64,000 bases of DNA from Geosiphon pyriformis (Eukaryota; Glomeromycota; Glomeromycetes; Archaeosporales; Geosiphonaceae): assembly GCA_016748015.1 (NCBI GenBank), contig JAAOMT010000678.1, positions 352,389-416,388 on the forward strand, read 5' to 3'. The notes below the pieces were generated by a model. The model had not been told where the DNA came from. It made no database searches and worked only from the letters and a program-made list of their open reading frames with translations. Shown here piece after piece: positions 9,911-21,321 of the stretch (its first letter is position 1; each line of letters begins with the position of its first letter). Made by a program: the position numbers and the translations under genes.

Positions 9911-12136
9911 TATTGGATGAGGTGTTTTTTGAGATAACCAAGAGACTTAAATAGTGTTGGGTATTCAGGTTTTGGGTGTATCTGGTGTCCGAATTTTATT
10001 GTCAAGATTCTGATGGCTGAATTGAGGAACTGGGGATTGGTTGATGGGCTACCATCAATGATCTCTAGCTTTGTTGTGTTAGTCTCAGTCTTTGAGTTTT
10101 GTTTTAAGGTAAGTTGTGTGGTGGTGTTTGAATTTGTTGGGGTTGATAAATTACTTGAGACTGTGACTGATAGATAGGCTAGAATTGCAATTGATACATG
10201 ATGGGTTTTGTTAACTAATAAATTGGAGCTTAATATATGGGTGGTTGATAAATTAGTTGTTGTGTCATTTGAATGTAATGAGGTAAGTGTTGATCCTAAT
10301 TTGGGTATTGATTCGGAGCTTAAAATTTGCAATCGGGGTGTCAATATTAGTTTCCTGATTGTTGGTTATCTAGTTTTAACCTACAGTCAATTCTCAAATG
10401 TCTTTGTTTACCACAATAGTAGCAAACATATGTCTTCTGCTGTCATAGCTGATTGGATGATGGTTGAGGATGTAACTGGTTTTGGGAGTAATTCATGTTT
10501 CCCTGATTATTGTGTCATTGTGAAGATTAATAAACTGCTTGATTGTTAGCTAAGTATCCCTCTAATTTTTTGTCAATGGAATTACTGAATTGTTTCAGCT
10601 TAGAATCCAATTCAGATAATCTATTCATTACTAAATTGACAGCTTGAGTGTAATTAGCTTCAAGTTTGGTGGATTTGAAATTCTGTATATTGGTAACTGT
10701 ATCTTGGAGAGTTTATAAGTGCATTGGGCATATGTATTGGAGAATACTACTGTACAGTCTACAGATAAACTGGTTTAGAATCTGTAGTACTGTAAAATAG
10801 TCAGCTTGGATTGCTTAAATTTGGTGCAAGTTCCTGTGAAAATGTCCCAAGTAAGTGGTAATGGCTTCAGTTTCTTCCTGTTTGATTGTGGTGAAGGTAT
10901 TGGCTAGGCAATTAATACTGTTATTATTACTAAAGTATCTTAAGAAGGCAATTTTAAATTCCTGAAATATTTAAGATTTAGCAGCTAAACTTTGATACCA
11001 TGAGTTAGTGGTATCTTGTAAGAAATAGAGGATGGCTTGGAGTGCCCTGACATTATTCCATCCATTGGCTGTAATGGCTTTTTATACATCATTTAGCCAC
11101 ACTTGTGTGTCATCCTCTTTGCCTGTGAATTTCTCAAGTTTGGCTATTGGAACATAGGCCATTGGATTCACATTTGGTTGTTGTGATAGTTAAAGAGATA
11201 GTGGTTGAGGTGATATTGGTGGCTGTTAAAGTTGTTTAACAATTAGATCAATTGGTTGCTGATTGATGACAATTTCTGGAAATAAGTTTTCCTGATTAAT
11301 TAACTTGGAGTTTGGATTATTTGGAGTTTGCTGGGTTTGAATATTTAAGATTTCAACTTCCAGATTTTCTGCAATCAGATTTTGATAATTAAATTTTTGA
11401 TCCTCTTTTTTCTCTTCTTCTGATGTCATTATCCCTCAAGGACTTGTGTTTCCGAAATCTGGTTGAAATGGTGGTAATTGAAATTCTGATGGCATTGGCA
11501 ATTGGGATTTAAATTTTTCAAAATAATTACCATAAGTTCTTAGTAATTCTGCTTTTTTTTGTTTACTTTGAAATGGAAGTTGTCCAAATTTTAATGTTAC
11601 ATTTGATGTGAATGCACTTGTTAATGTGATATTGATGGTACTTCTGGGTATATAATGATATAATGGATATAGTGGGAATTTGATTCTTTGTTTCTTCTAC
11701 ATTGATAATTGTACTCCTCTTGATGTTACTGCTGGTGTTTGTAATTTTTCTTTACCCTTATCTGTGTAGGTAATGGGGAATTGTTGTTGAATGTATCTTT
11801 CAATTTCTTGATTAATTTCTCTGATAATTGGTGCAAAACTGTAATTTTGTAGTAAGCTGGTGTGTTGGATTAATTCTGTATAAAAATTTTCTCTTACTGA
11901 TTCAATGTCAACTGGTCTTCTTAGAAAATCCGTGATTTTCTCATTGACATAAAAGTTAAAGACTGATTCTGCTGGATAATGATTGTTGGTTAAGTCTAAT
12001 TGTTGACTGTACTGTTTAAATAAAGATTTAGTGAATCCTAAATGGTTTGTCCTTATTATTTCTGATTCTGCCACTTTTGGATGGTTGTTGTTGGTACTAG
12101 TTCTCTGTAGAATTATACCTTATAGAGAACATCAAA
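9911..12136 (-). pseudogene. E2 gag with CCHC knuckle, decayed
   Basis: N-terminal block 12074-11697 (TNHLGFTKSLFKQY, FNFYVNEKITDFL), linker about 11430-11200, capsid remnant about 11170-10560 (stops at Trp codons), and an intact CX2CX4HX4C knuckle at about 10381-10424 (CYYCGKQRHLRIDC). A Thr/Asn/Ser-rich spacer leads into protease. The N-terminal frame opens with GTG GCA GAA and has no ATG ahead of it. Confidence 0.8.
12100..12130 (-). promoter_or_regulatory. E2 stem-loop next to primer-binding site
   Basis: Arms GTTCTCTGTA (12100-12109) and TATAGAGAAC (12121-12130) pair over ten positions with one wobble, around an 11-nt loop. This is the best-preserved inner stem of the hairpin found after the LTR in all family A copies with this region. 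The primer-site core itself is decayed here (GATG instead of GGTG). Confidence 0.65.
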
Positions 12137-12983
12137 TGTTACAAGTGATTATTTGGGATCTCAAAGCAAATAACAAACCCATAACTTGGTGCTCAATTGA
12201 TATAATTATTTTGGTTTCCAAAGGTTTCTGTAGTCTGAAAGTTTTGGTTAAGTTCTTTGTATAATGAACAAAAATTCAATAGTTGTTTCAGTAGCCTTTC
12301 AGAATTGCAATTCCATCAAATTTCTTTCTCAGTATGGTAACTAGTAATTCTCTTGGTAAGCTATTCTCAAATCTATGAGTGTTCTACCCTTGTTTCATGG
12401 GTTTTTTACCAGTCCCTATAACGTTTGTATTTCAGCACTTAATCTTTTAATCAATTAGTAAATAACAACAACAGAAAAAAAATAAAAATAAAAGAAATAA
12501 GAAATAAGAAATAAGCCAAGGCAATAATAATTAGTATCCTACCAATAGCCATAATTAAGAGCTATTGTTCTAGTGTAGTTTTTAAGTATTTAAGATTATC
12601 AACATGAAGTGTTAATAGTGGAGAGTGGATTGAAATATTAAATAATTATATATTAATATTTATGAATTGGAAGGTTGCTTAAGTTAAATCTAAACTGAGA
12701 GATCTGTTTTTTTTATTTCTAATGCTATCATTATATATACATAATTGAGATTTCTCAATTCCTTAATTTTTCACCCCAGGAATCCTGAAATTCCTGAAAT
12801 CTTGCAATTCTTTTGAGGGAAATCCTAAAATTCTGGAATCCTACAATTCCTTGTATGAGAATCTTGAAATTCCTGGAATTTTGCAATTCCTCTAAGAAAA
12901 ATTCTGGAATTCCACATTTACTACAGTTACTTTTGATTGACTAATTTATATATTAATATACTTTCTATATTCTATAAGTAATA
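12137..12983 (-). repeat. E2 5' LTR (family A)
   Basis: 847 bp, TGTTACA...GTAATA on the plus strand (the last CA has become TA). It carries the same CCAAT box, GGAATTCC-like array (about 12775-12915) and TATA-like stretch (about 12732-12739) as the E1 LTR. Confidence 0.9.
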
Positions 12984-13475
12984 CTACCCTAATAATTATA
13001 ATAAGAAAATAAAAGAAAATAAAAAAAATGTAAAAGAAATAGAATTTTATTAAGGAAAACGTTTTCTGTTTAGGCCTGGAATCACTAACAGATTACTGAA
13101 ATTGGTAGCTAATCAATTTCAAAATGTTAGTTGTGTTGAGGGAATTTCAAGTGTAATAATTTAAAGAATTTGTTTTTCGAATAATTAATTTTTATTTGAG
13201 ATATATAAAAGGTGATTTGTTCTAATTAAGATATCTAAAGTAAGATACTATGGTAAGATACTATAAGAAGATATTATGAGAAAATACATTTTCTTGGAGA
13301 AAAAAGCTCTTTTTTTATACAACTTGTTGTAGTACTAATCTTTGAATTTGTATTTTTTTCTTTACAATTTGGGTAAACTAATGATACATTTTGGTAAATT
13401 ACAAGTTATTTCACTGAACTATTGATTATTTCGGCGAATTTTCAGTGATTTAGTTTGAAAATTGTTGAAATTTTA
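12984..13475 (-). repeat. E3 3' LTR, incomplete
   Basis: Aligns nearly base for base with 21622-22075 of the 5' LTR, including the segment GGCCTGGAATCACTAACAG, the TATA-like TTTTTATACAA (in element sense TATAAAA, about 13312-13320) and 21-bp tandem units (about 13375-13455). Similarity stops there; the U3 start TGTTACCAG present in the 5' LTR and the solo LTR is missing. Confidence 0.8.
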
Positions 13476-13505
13476 GTTCTGTAAGCTTTCTAATGTATTG
13501 AATTT

Positions 13506-14051
13506 TTATTGGATGAAGTATTGGATTTTGTAGGACGTTTTCACAAGTGTTGAATAAATCATAGAATCTAAATGCTGCTCTAAGTTTGTAGTGAGTGTTT
13601 GTTGGTCTAGCTGCTGTCTTGATTCATTGTGAATTTGTTTTTGTATAGCTTCAGAAGTGCTGTTGGTTGCTTCAAGTTCCAGTTTTCGTTCATAAAGTGT
13701 TTTTTTAATATAAAAATATCTATATATAAGAATATGTTTATTGTTCTGTTCATTGAAGAATAGTAGAAGTTTTTGTTGAATTGTAATATTTGGTAAAATG
13801 TCAATAGGAGCAGATAAAAGATTTTCTTTTAGTACTTGCTTTAAGAGTTTTGGTAATTGATTTCCAGAGTAACTTCTTGTTTTTCTTCTATAAAGATGAT
13901 AATTCTGAGAATTATTTACTACTGGGGCTGTGGTTTCTTTTTGAATATAATTAATTTGACTTCCATTAATTGTTATAGATAAGTCAGAAAGTGTTTTCAA
14001 GGCTAACATTAATTTTTGGGATTTTTGTTGAATATTTCGAGGAATAATCAT
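13506..14051 (-). pseudogene. E3 post-integrase C-terminal region
   Basis: A 181-codon open stretch on the minus strand, Gln/Asn/Leu-rich and probably helical (for example LLKQVLKENLLSAPID and TIQQKLLLFFNEQNNK). It lies after the GPY/F module of the integrase and ends near the LTR. Family A elements have a similarly placed but unrelated-looking region. No signal peptide or membrane segment is visible, so I do not call it an envelope gene. Function unknown. Confidence 0.6.
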
Positions 14052-14299
14052 AATAACTAATTAATAAGTAATTTGAAAAGAATAAAGAAAATTATTTTTT
14101 TTGGGTATAGAGTTTTTATTTGTTTTTGGGTTTAAATGTTTCTTTGTAATTATTTACTATTTTTATGTTTTTGTATTCTTTAAAAGAGTTATTATGAAAA
14201 ATGTTAAATTAAGTATTCAAGTTTGGTTGTTGTTCTATTATAATTATTGGTTCTAAATTTTAGAGAATATCTTTAGGATTAATTAAAGAGGACTGTGTA

Positions 14300-15470
14300 C
14301 TAATTTGTAGAATTAATGGTTCAGAAATGTTTTTGAAATGATAATGTTTCAATTGATTTTCATGTGCAACTTTTGCTAATATTTTGTGATCAAGTCTTAA
14401 TTTGTATGATCCATTGCTTAAAATTTCGTGAATATAAAATAGTCCATCACATTTATGTTCAAATTTTCCACTTTATTGTTTTTCAGCCTTAGTTCTGTGT
14501 AAGAAAACTTTATTTCCAACTTTAAATTTGTTGGTAACTGGTAATAGTTTGTTATCATGCCTTTCTTTTTGTAGGACTTGAGAGTGTTCAATATAAGAAA
14601 CTACTATGTGTTTTTTTTCTTCTAATATATTAAAAAAAGTATAGGCTCTTTTTTGGAGTGTTTTTTAAAAGTTTTCTTTATTGATTGGTTGCACTGGATA
14701 TGTTTCTACTGTGAAATTAATTGGTAATGTTGCTGTCCTTCCATAAATAAGATCAAATAGTGTGTGTTTCATAGTATCTTGTTTTAGTATTCTGTATGCT
14801 AGTAACACTGATGGAATAAATATATCCCATTCTTGCTCAGAATCTGTTGAGACTTTGGCTAAAGATTCACATAATGTTCTGTTGAAATGTTCTACAAGTC
14901 CATTTGTTTGAGAGTAATAAGATAATGATAAAAATCTTTTAATATTGAATTGTTCACAAATTTCTTGTATTAAGTTGTTCACAAAATGTGTTTTTTGATC
15001 AGATAAAAGTTCAATTGGGCATTTATGTCTACAAATAATGTCTTCATAAATGAAATTTGCTACTGATTTTGCATTTGCTCTTTGAATGGTTCTAGCTTTA
15101 AGCCATTTAATAAGATAATCTACTACAACTGTAATATAATGATTTTTTTGGGTTGTAATAGATAATGATTCGACTAAATTAATTCCAACTCTGTTAAAAA
15201 GTTGTTCAACTTTGATTGGATTTAAAGATTTTGTGGGGCAAGTTTCTTCTTTTTTTTGACAATTATCACAAAATTCTACATATTGTTGAATGTTTTTTTG
15301 CATGTAAGGCCAAAAATAATGTTCAAGAGTTTTTTGAATTGTTCTATCTCTTTCTAAGTATGCTAAAAAAAAATCTGTATACATGTTGTATAGAATTGTT
15401 TCTTTTTTATTTTCCTGTATTAATCTGAGTGATTGATTTAGGTTTCTGTGATTTTTGTAATAAATTTTGT
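14300..15470 (-). pseudogene. E3 integrase with GPY/F module, decayed
   Basis: Frame 15384-14665 spans the zinc domain (CDNCQ kept, preceding His region FFLAYLERDRTI degenerate) and the DDE core: first Asp lost (VGINLVE for GIDLV), second kept (LLSDQKTHFVN), Glu kept (NGLVEHFNRTL). Downstream, LLAYRILKQDT, YGRTATLP, and then after a break at 14640 a GPY/F module (SGKFEHKCDGLFYI, YKLRL) at about 14480-14340. The integrase would join element ends to target DNA. Confidence 0.85.
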
Positions 15471-15750
15471 TATGATATATGAAATATTGTTTAAATTGGT
15501 GTTGTAATCAATGTTTTTTACTTGGAGACCAATTTTTTGGCATGGTAAGAGTCTCCAAATAGTTTTTAATGTTGTTGTAATTTTTGGGATTTATTGTTGT
15601 TTGGTTATTTTGTTAGTAGATTGGTAAGTCATAGTGAATTTGTTGTTGGTGTTAATCTTGTCTCATTCTTGAAAGACTATTAACATTGGTGTGTAGTTTT
15701 CTTGGTTTGTAATATACAATATATTTGTATTCTGCTAGAAAGTTATTTTA
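15471..15750 (-). other. E3 spacer between RNase H and integrase
   Basis: A+T-rich and frameshifted; contains no domain I recognise. It matches the position of the RNase H tail and connection in family A. Confidence 0.4.
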
Positions 15751-16119
15751 TTAAGACTGTTTGATACTTTGTTCAGTTTTCTTTTTATTGAACCATTTGA
15801 AGCCAATATTGTCAATTATGATGTCAAATTCTTTTTTATTTTTCAAATATTGTTGAAAATGTTTAATAGCCCAAATAACTACAGCAGCTTCTAATTCAGT
15901 TGAGCCATATTTGAGTTCTGTTAGCTTGAGTGTTCTACTAGCATAGGCAATGACTTGTTCCTGGCTATTTTTATCCAATTGTGATAGAATGGCACCAAAA
16001 ACTATATGTGAAACATTAGTGGCTAGTTGGAACTGTTTGTTGAAGTCTGGATAAGCAAAAATTGGGGCTGTTGTCAATTTTGTTTTGAGAGTTTCAAAAG
16101 CTTTTTGTTGTTTTTCAGT
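15751..16119 (-). pseudogene. E3 RNase H domain
   Basis: Minus frame 16077-15751: APIFAYPDFNKQFQLAT, then GAILSQLD, VIAYASRTLK, and AAVVIWAIKHFQQYL, typical of the Ty3-type RNase H. The first catalytic Asp of the LATDAS-type motif reads Asn (LATNVS). Ends in KTEQSIKQS followed by a stop. Confidence 0.8.
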
Positions 16120-16960
16120 CTATTTGTATGGTACATTTTTGTTGGTAAGATAATTAAGTGGTTTGGCAATTTTTGAGAATTTTTTTATGAATTTTTGATA
16201 GTAAGAGGTTAATCTTACAAATTCTTGTAACTTTGTAATATTTTTAGAAGTTTGAAAGTTTTTGACAGCACTGATTGTTCCAGGATTTGGTTTAACTCCA
16301 TCTTTACTGACAATGTATTCAAGAAAATTTAAGCTTGTTTTTCTAAAGTGACATTTTTCAATATTCAATTTTAATTCTGCTTTCCATAATCATTAAAAAA
16401 CTTCTCACAAGTAGATAAGATGGGCTTCAAAGCTTGGTGAATATACATCAGTATTATCAAAATAGACAACTATTAATTGCTATAAAAATTCTTTATATAC
16501 AATATTCATAAGTTACTGGAATATTGCTGGTGCATTACAGAGTCCAAAAGGCATAACATTAAACTCATAATTTCTTCCTTGGGTGGTAAATGCTGTTTTG
16601 GGTTGATTTTTTGGGTTCATTTCGACTTGTCAGTATTTACTTTCCAAGTTTAAAGTTAAGAAGAACTTGGCTTTTCTTAGAGCATCTAGCATGTTATTAA
16701 TTCTTAGAAAAAGGTAGGCATTTCCAATTGTCACATTGTTTAGTTAGTAATAGTTAACACAAAATCTAATATTTCCATTTTTTTTTAATAAGAACTACTA
16801 GTGAGACCCAAGGACTTCTTAATAGTTGAATCAATTCATTATTGAGCATTTTCTGAACTTTTTTTCTGATGAATTGGTGGCTGACAGGTGGCACTCAATA
16901 AGCTTGTTGATGTTTTGGTAGAGCATCTCTTGTGTGGATTTAATGTTGAACAATATCAGT
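16120..16960 (-). pseudogene. E3 reverse transcriptase, decayed
   Basis: Thumb part open at 16368-16120 (CHFRKTSLNFLEYIVSKDGVK, KNFQTSKNITKLQEF). The palm lies in broken frames up to about 16960: VYFDNTD at about 16460 in place of the catalytic YxDD, MPFGLCNAPAIFQ at about 16555-16510, and NPKNQPKTAFTTQG upstream. Stops fall at Gln and Trp positions. Confidence 0.75.
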
Positions 16961-17330
16961 TTTTCTAAGATCATTGTTGTTTTTTGCAAATATGTCAGCA
17001 AATTCAGCTATTAACTGTTTCAATTGTTTTTGTTGTTGAGGTTTTAAGGGACTCATGTTGATTTGAGAAAGTTTTTCTTCCAAAAGATGGTAGTTTTCAG
17101 TAGTAGCAATGATGTTTGAATTGGAAAGTAGAATATGTTTTACAATTTCGATGAAATTAGAAACAATTTGAGGGTTTTTATCCTGAAAGATATTACTATA
17201 TATAATTTCAATTTTTAATTTATTTAATAGAACAATAAGGTAGTTGTTGGGATTGTAAAATATAACTCAAAATTTTTTCATTCTTTTAGAAATATAAACA
17301 TTTGGGATTGAGATTTAATGCTTTAAACAA
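16961..17330 (-). pseudogene. E3 pre-RT linker
   Basis: Minus strand reads a decayed version of the segment joining dUTPase to RT, with a Gln/Leu-rich part near 17020-17080 (LKPQQQKQLKQL-like) that matches the LLQPKQLEQL region of family A. Open frames are short. Confidence 0.5.
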
Positions 17331-17479
17331 ATTTGTTTATTGAATTCAAAGATTTGTTGAGTAGTAGTGAGTTTTGAGCAAGTGTAAATTTTGTGATGTT
17401 TTCCAAAAAGTAAAATAGTAATTGGTTGGAGAAGTTGAAAAATCTGGTGAAATTCATTTTGTGTATTGAGAGCTATGTT

Positions 17480-17900
17480 TACTAGAACTGTAAATCGTTC
17501 AATTAAACCAAAATCTTGAGTTTCTCTATCACTTTTTCCCAATTGTTTTCTGTTGTTAACTGATTGTAAATCCGAAATTTTAATTAAAAATAGGTAAATT
17601 GCTTGGGCAATCTTTTCAGCATGTTCAATCCTAAATGGTTTGTTTGTTTCATTCTGTAACATGATGGTAATGTCTTCAGTATATCCTGTATCTATAACTC
17701 CTCCTCTAATATTGATTTCTTTGTTTGTCAATGATAATCAAGAAACAATTTGTACCATTGCTCCTGGTGGTATTTCAAAAGCAATTTTAAGGTTGATTTT
17801 GGTTAAGAATTTTGGTTAAGGATTTTGGTTAAAGAACCAAAGTGTTTTTGCCAAGATATCTAAGGTCATATTTTGCATCAATTTTATGGGCTTTTTCTGG
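17480..17900 (-). pseudogene. E3 dUTPase domain, diverged and damaged
   Basis: On the minus strand: motif 1 HKIDAKYDLRYLGKN (about 17890-17845), a stretch IAFEIPPGAMVQ, motif 3 GGVIDTGYTEDI (Gly and Tyr kept), motif 4 EKIAQAIYLFL, and a weak motif 5 (RETQDFGLIERF for GIQGFGSTGR). A frameshift near 17735 separates motif 1 from motif 3. The presence of the same domain in a family clearly diverged from A shows it was there before the families split. Confidence 0.8.
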
Positions 17901-18640
17901 TTTCATTCTTTGTCTATTGTTGTCAAAGTATTTAAGTTGTATAGCAGGCTGGTTTTTAGTAAGATAGATTGGTGTTGTTGTGATTTCTTCTTTTGTTTCA
18001 GATTTCCCAAATTTAATTTCTTTCTGGTTATTTTTACTGGGCAGAAGAATGCTAAGAGCATAGCATTCTGAACACCATTTGTCATTACAAGGCATGATGT
18101 ATTCTTCACACAATTGAATGTTTATTTGCTCTAATTATTGAATTTGAGCTTTTTGGGTTGGGTATGTGTGGCTTGCAATTTGGTGATATGTCTCTATTTC
18201 ATCTTTATAGTTGAATCCAGCTAATTCCATTGTGTATTCAATGTACTCAGCTTCTTTCATTTGTTGGATATCTTTCTGTGTGGCTCTATTAATTAAAGCC
18301 ATTGCTAAATCAAAGATTATTTTAGCATTATAAAAATAGTGATAGAGTTTGTTAAAAGCACTGTTGTATGCTGCATCAAAAGATGTTCCTCTTTTAATTT
18401 TTTTCGAAATTAATAAGGCATATTGGCAGGTTTGATCACATACTCCTCCTCTTATTGCAATATCAATCCAGTTGCATTCTTCTGGTAACATATTTTCACA
18501 TGTAAAACAAGAAGTGTTGTCCTATTTTCCACTTTTTTTGGAATATTTAAACTGTTCCCTATGACATGCTTTACAGTAGTAATAGGTGCAAAGTTTTATA
18601 TTCTTCTTCTGGAGAAATATATGCTCCCATTAATAAAAGT
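17829..18640 (-). pseudogene. E3 Cys-rich modules
   Basis: Minus frame 18491-18135 has ECNWIDIAIRGGVCDQTCQYALLI, aligning with the MWNDIP...CD..CQYTILI block of family A, then a helical stretch ending in TQKAQIQ. Frame 18113-17829 begins CEEYIMPCNDKWCSEC, matching the CxxCLIPCxFQYCDEC cluster of family A. The conservation of Cys, Trp, Gly and Gln positions across the two families argues for a real folded module. Confidence 0.7.
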
Positions 18641-18889
18641 TTTTTGTTGTAATCTTTGTATTTAAGTGGGATGTAGAGTGGTTGTTTCCATGGTTCTGGT
18701 GTAGAATATCTAACTACATTCCATCTTTTGGTCTCCTCAAAGATTTCTTGTTCTGTTTCTTCAGCCCAATTGGATGGTGATCTAAGAGCTATAAAGGTTT
18801 TAGTGATTGGTAGTTCTTTTTCCTCTTCAAATTCGAATACTGGGACTTCTTCAGATTTTTTATTAAAAGTACCACAGGTGGCAAGTACT

Positions 18890-19430
18890 TTAGTGTATTG
18901 TCCTTAGTATGAAATCTTCAATTCCTGGGTTTTCCAATCTAAATTTGCATTGGTCTTGAAAAGCCAATCATTTCTGACACAAGCTTGGTATTGGAGTGTA
19001 TTCATGACTAGAATTTTGACTAGAATGGTAATTTTATCAATGGTAAATAAGAAATTGTCAATTTCTCTTACTGGTGTCTTTTTTATATTATCTGCTATAA
19101 CAATTACAGTTTGGACTGGTCTGTTAACAGTTCTTTGAAGCTGTTGCATTAACTGGTAGATGATAATATTTCTAGTTAATCTACTGTCTAAGATTAACTG
19201 AATTGGTTTTTTTTTTATTTCAGTTTCTGTATACATAGTAGTAATTGCTTTTTGTTTATTGACTGCTGTATTGCTAAGCAAGAATGGTGATTTATTTGCT
19301 TCAAATTCGAATGGGAATATATCTGAAAGATTGGTATTTTGAGCAATTTGGACTGGTGGAATAGTATTATTGGAAGGGTTTGATCTTGGTGCTGCAACTT
19401 CACCTTCAAAAAATGCAGTTTGTTAAAAAT
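18890..19430 (-). pseudogene. E3 aspartic protease, damaged
   Basis: Minus frame 19281-18904: KAITTMYTETEIKKKPIQLILDSR, so DSG has become DSR, then VIVIADNIKKTP, VKILVMNTLQYQ and NDWLFKTNANLDWKTQEL, which matches the protease C-terminus of family A. Confidence 0.8.
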
Positions 19431-20560
19431 TCGATTCTTCAGGCATTGTAAGATAACTGGGTTGAGTGTAATAGTGGTTGGGTCTTTGCTGACCAGAATT
19501 TTAGGAAACCAACTGGTTGTTTAGATTGATTCTGCTGTTATTATTATGAAACTAATTTTAAGATGTGAATTGGTTTTGTTGAACCAATCTTCAGGCAGGT
19601 ACTTAATATTGTTGTGTATGTGGCTGTTAATACTGTTGGATTGGTGAGAGTTGTTGATATTGTTGCTGTAAAGCAAATTAATAGTAATTGGTTTGCTGTT
19701 GGAGTCTTAAAAAATAGTAGGCTGGTGATAATGGCTGATAATGAGATTGCTGTGTTGAAAAGTAATGTTGATTAATTCTGTTTTGTTGGTCTCTTTGTAG
19801 CTTTCTGTAATCTCATTTCCAATGTTCTGGAATCCCACAATAATGACAACTTTGGTTTTGACTGTTTGATAATAATAAGTAGTTGGTTTGGTTTTGTTGT
19901 TGTGGTGGCTAATATCTTTGTGATTGTTGCTATTGTTGCTGGTTAGTGAAATAGTTTTCAAACTTCTTTGTAAGTTAGTTAATTTTTTCTTCAGCTGTTG
20001 AACTGGTTTTTTCAATAGCAAGATTCACAAGTTTGGTATAATCTGCTTCTTCTATTGTCATTTTATAGTTTTTTGCATGTCTAATGGCTGTTGCTAAGTC
20101 TTCTGGAGCATGTGGGTGAACTTTTTTGATTAACTTGTCTTTCAATTCTGTTATAAACTGATCCATAATCTGGGTATTGGAATAGTATTCATTGGTTTCC
20201 AATTGTTAAATTCATCAAAAAAGTTTGTTGAATCTTCCAAGATAGGTTATGACAGTTTCAGATATTTCTTGTTTGATATTGCAAAAGTGATTGTGGAGAG
20301 TAATAGATGTGTTGTTATTGGTGAATTGTTGTAAGAAAACATCTTTGAATGCTTGCTAGTTTTCAAATAGTTCTTTTAAGTTTTTAAATTATTCTCTTGT
20401 AGTTCTTTAAAAAAAGTATGAGATTGCTTTGAGCATTTTTGCTGTATTTCAACCATTTGTATCTCCTGTTTTTTGAACTTTGTCAAGTCATTTTTGAGAG
20501 CTGGTATCATTATCTTTACCAGTAAATTCTGGAATTTTTGCAATATAAGCAGTTATCATT
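19431..20560 (-). pseudogene. E3 gag capsid and nucleocapsid region, decayed
   Basis: Minus strand 20202-19975 reads QFITELKDKLIKKVHPHAPEDL and IRHAKNYKMTIEEADYTKLVNLAIEK, the capsid C-terminus. At about 19860-19815 a knuckle reads CHYCGIPEHW ending in Tyr instead of the last Cys, with a stop. Below is a Gln/Asn-rich, multi-stop spacer to the protease. The capsid core (about 20560-20210) is visible only in fragments. Confidence 0.7.
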
Positions 20561-20766
20561 TTTTTTTTGTTTTTTGTAATTTCTTCTAGTTTTAATTCAG
20601 TTTCTTTACTTTCTAAGTTTTCTGAATAATTACTTTTGTTTTCCTGTAAGTAATCAAAAAGATTGGTGCTGGTTGATATTGGTTTTTGCTATTGAGTAGG
20701 ATTTTTAGGTGACTGAAAATTTTCTGGTCTGGAGAAGTGGTTAAGTGATGAATTTGGTATTTGTGA

Positions 20767-21300
20767 TTAAGCAAGTGAAATTGAAAATAGTGTAATAGAA
20801 AGTAGTAATTTGATACTGGTTCCTTGTTCAGATATTTGTAAGTTTTTGGTAGTTGTTTTTGGTGTTTTTGGAGTATTTGGGGTAGTACTTGAGTGTTGTT
20901 TCAGTTTTTGTTTGTCTTTGTTGCTTGTTTCTGTCTCTGATTCAAAGTCAATAGAGTATTTAAACTGTACTGGATATGTTTCTTTGCAATACTTGATAAT
21001 ATTAAAATTAAGTTTTTGAAAGTAAGTGGCAAGTATTTTACTGTTAAGGTTTTTAGTTCCCAATTGTGAATAGTGTATTAAATTATTGTAGAAGTTGCTT
21101 CTAACTTCTAAAATATTGTAATTTCCAAAAAGATAATTGTTAATGCAGTTTTTAATATACTGGTAAAGTGTCTTTTTAACAATTTCAATTCCATCTGGAA
21201 TGTTGAATCTCAGTTTGCAATGGGTGTAAATTGACTGATAATACTCTAGAGTTGTTGTGTCTGGTGTGGTCACTATTTTGAAGTTGTTATTGCTGTATTA
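20767..21300 (-). pseudogene. E3 gag N-terminal block
   Basis: 168-codon open stretch: TTPDTTTLEYYQSIYTHCKLRF, NNYLFGNYNILEVRSNFYNNLIHYSQLG, YPVQFKYSIDF, then a Pro/Thr-rich tail. Its layout (N-terminal helical block, then YADK/SIDF-like end, then low complexity) parallels the family A block at 60705-60109. The frame opens with GTG and no ATG lies between the LTR and this point. Confidence 0.6.
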
Positions 21301-21321
21301 TTTCCATGAAAGAGCACCAAA

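Larger units (their letters stand above)
5562..12983 (-). mobile_element. E2: family A retrotransposon, 3' end cut off by E1
   Basis: Minus-strand element: 5' LTR 12137-12983, then gag, knuckle, protease, Cys-rich segment, dUTPase, linker, RT, RNase H and the first part of integrase. It stops at 5562 where the E1 LTR starts. On the other side its LTR abuts family B LTR sequence (CTACCCTAATAATTA at 12984, compare GCTATCCTAATAATTA at 21619), so E2 inserted into the 3' LTR of E3. The spacing of its domains equals that of E5, so no large internal indel is present. Confidence 0.9.

Noticed and set aside
13506-14051. Envelope-like gene making E3 a retrovirus-like element
   Set aside because: No signal peptide, membrane segment or cleavage site; the sequence is Gln/Asn-rich and helical.
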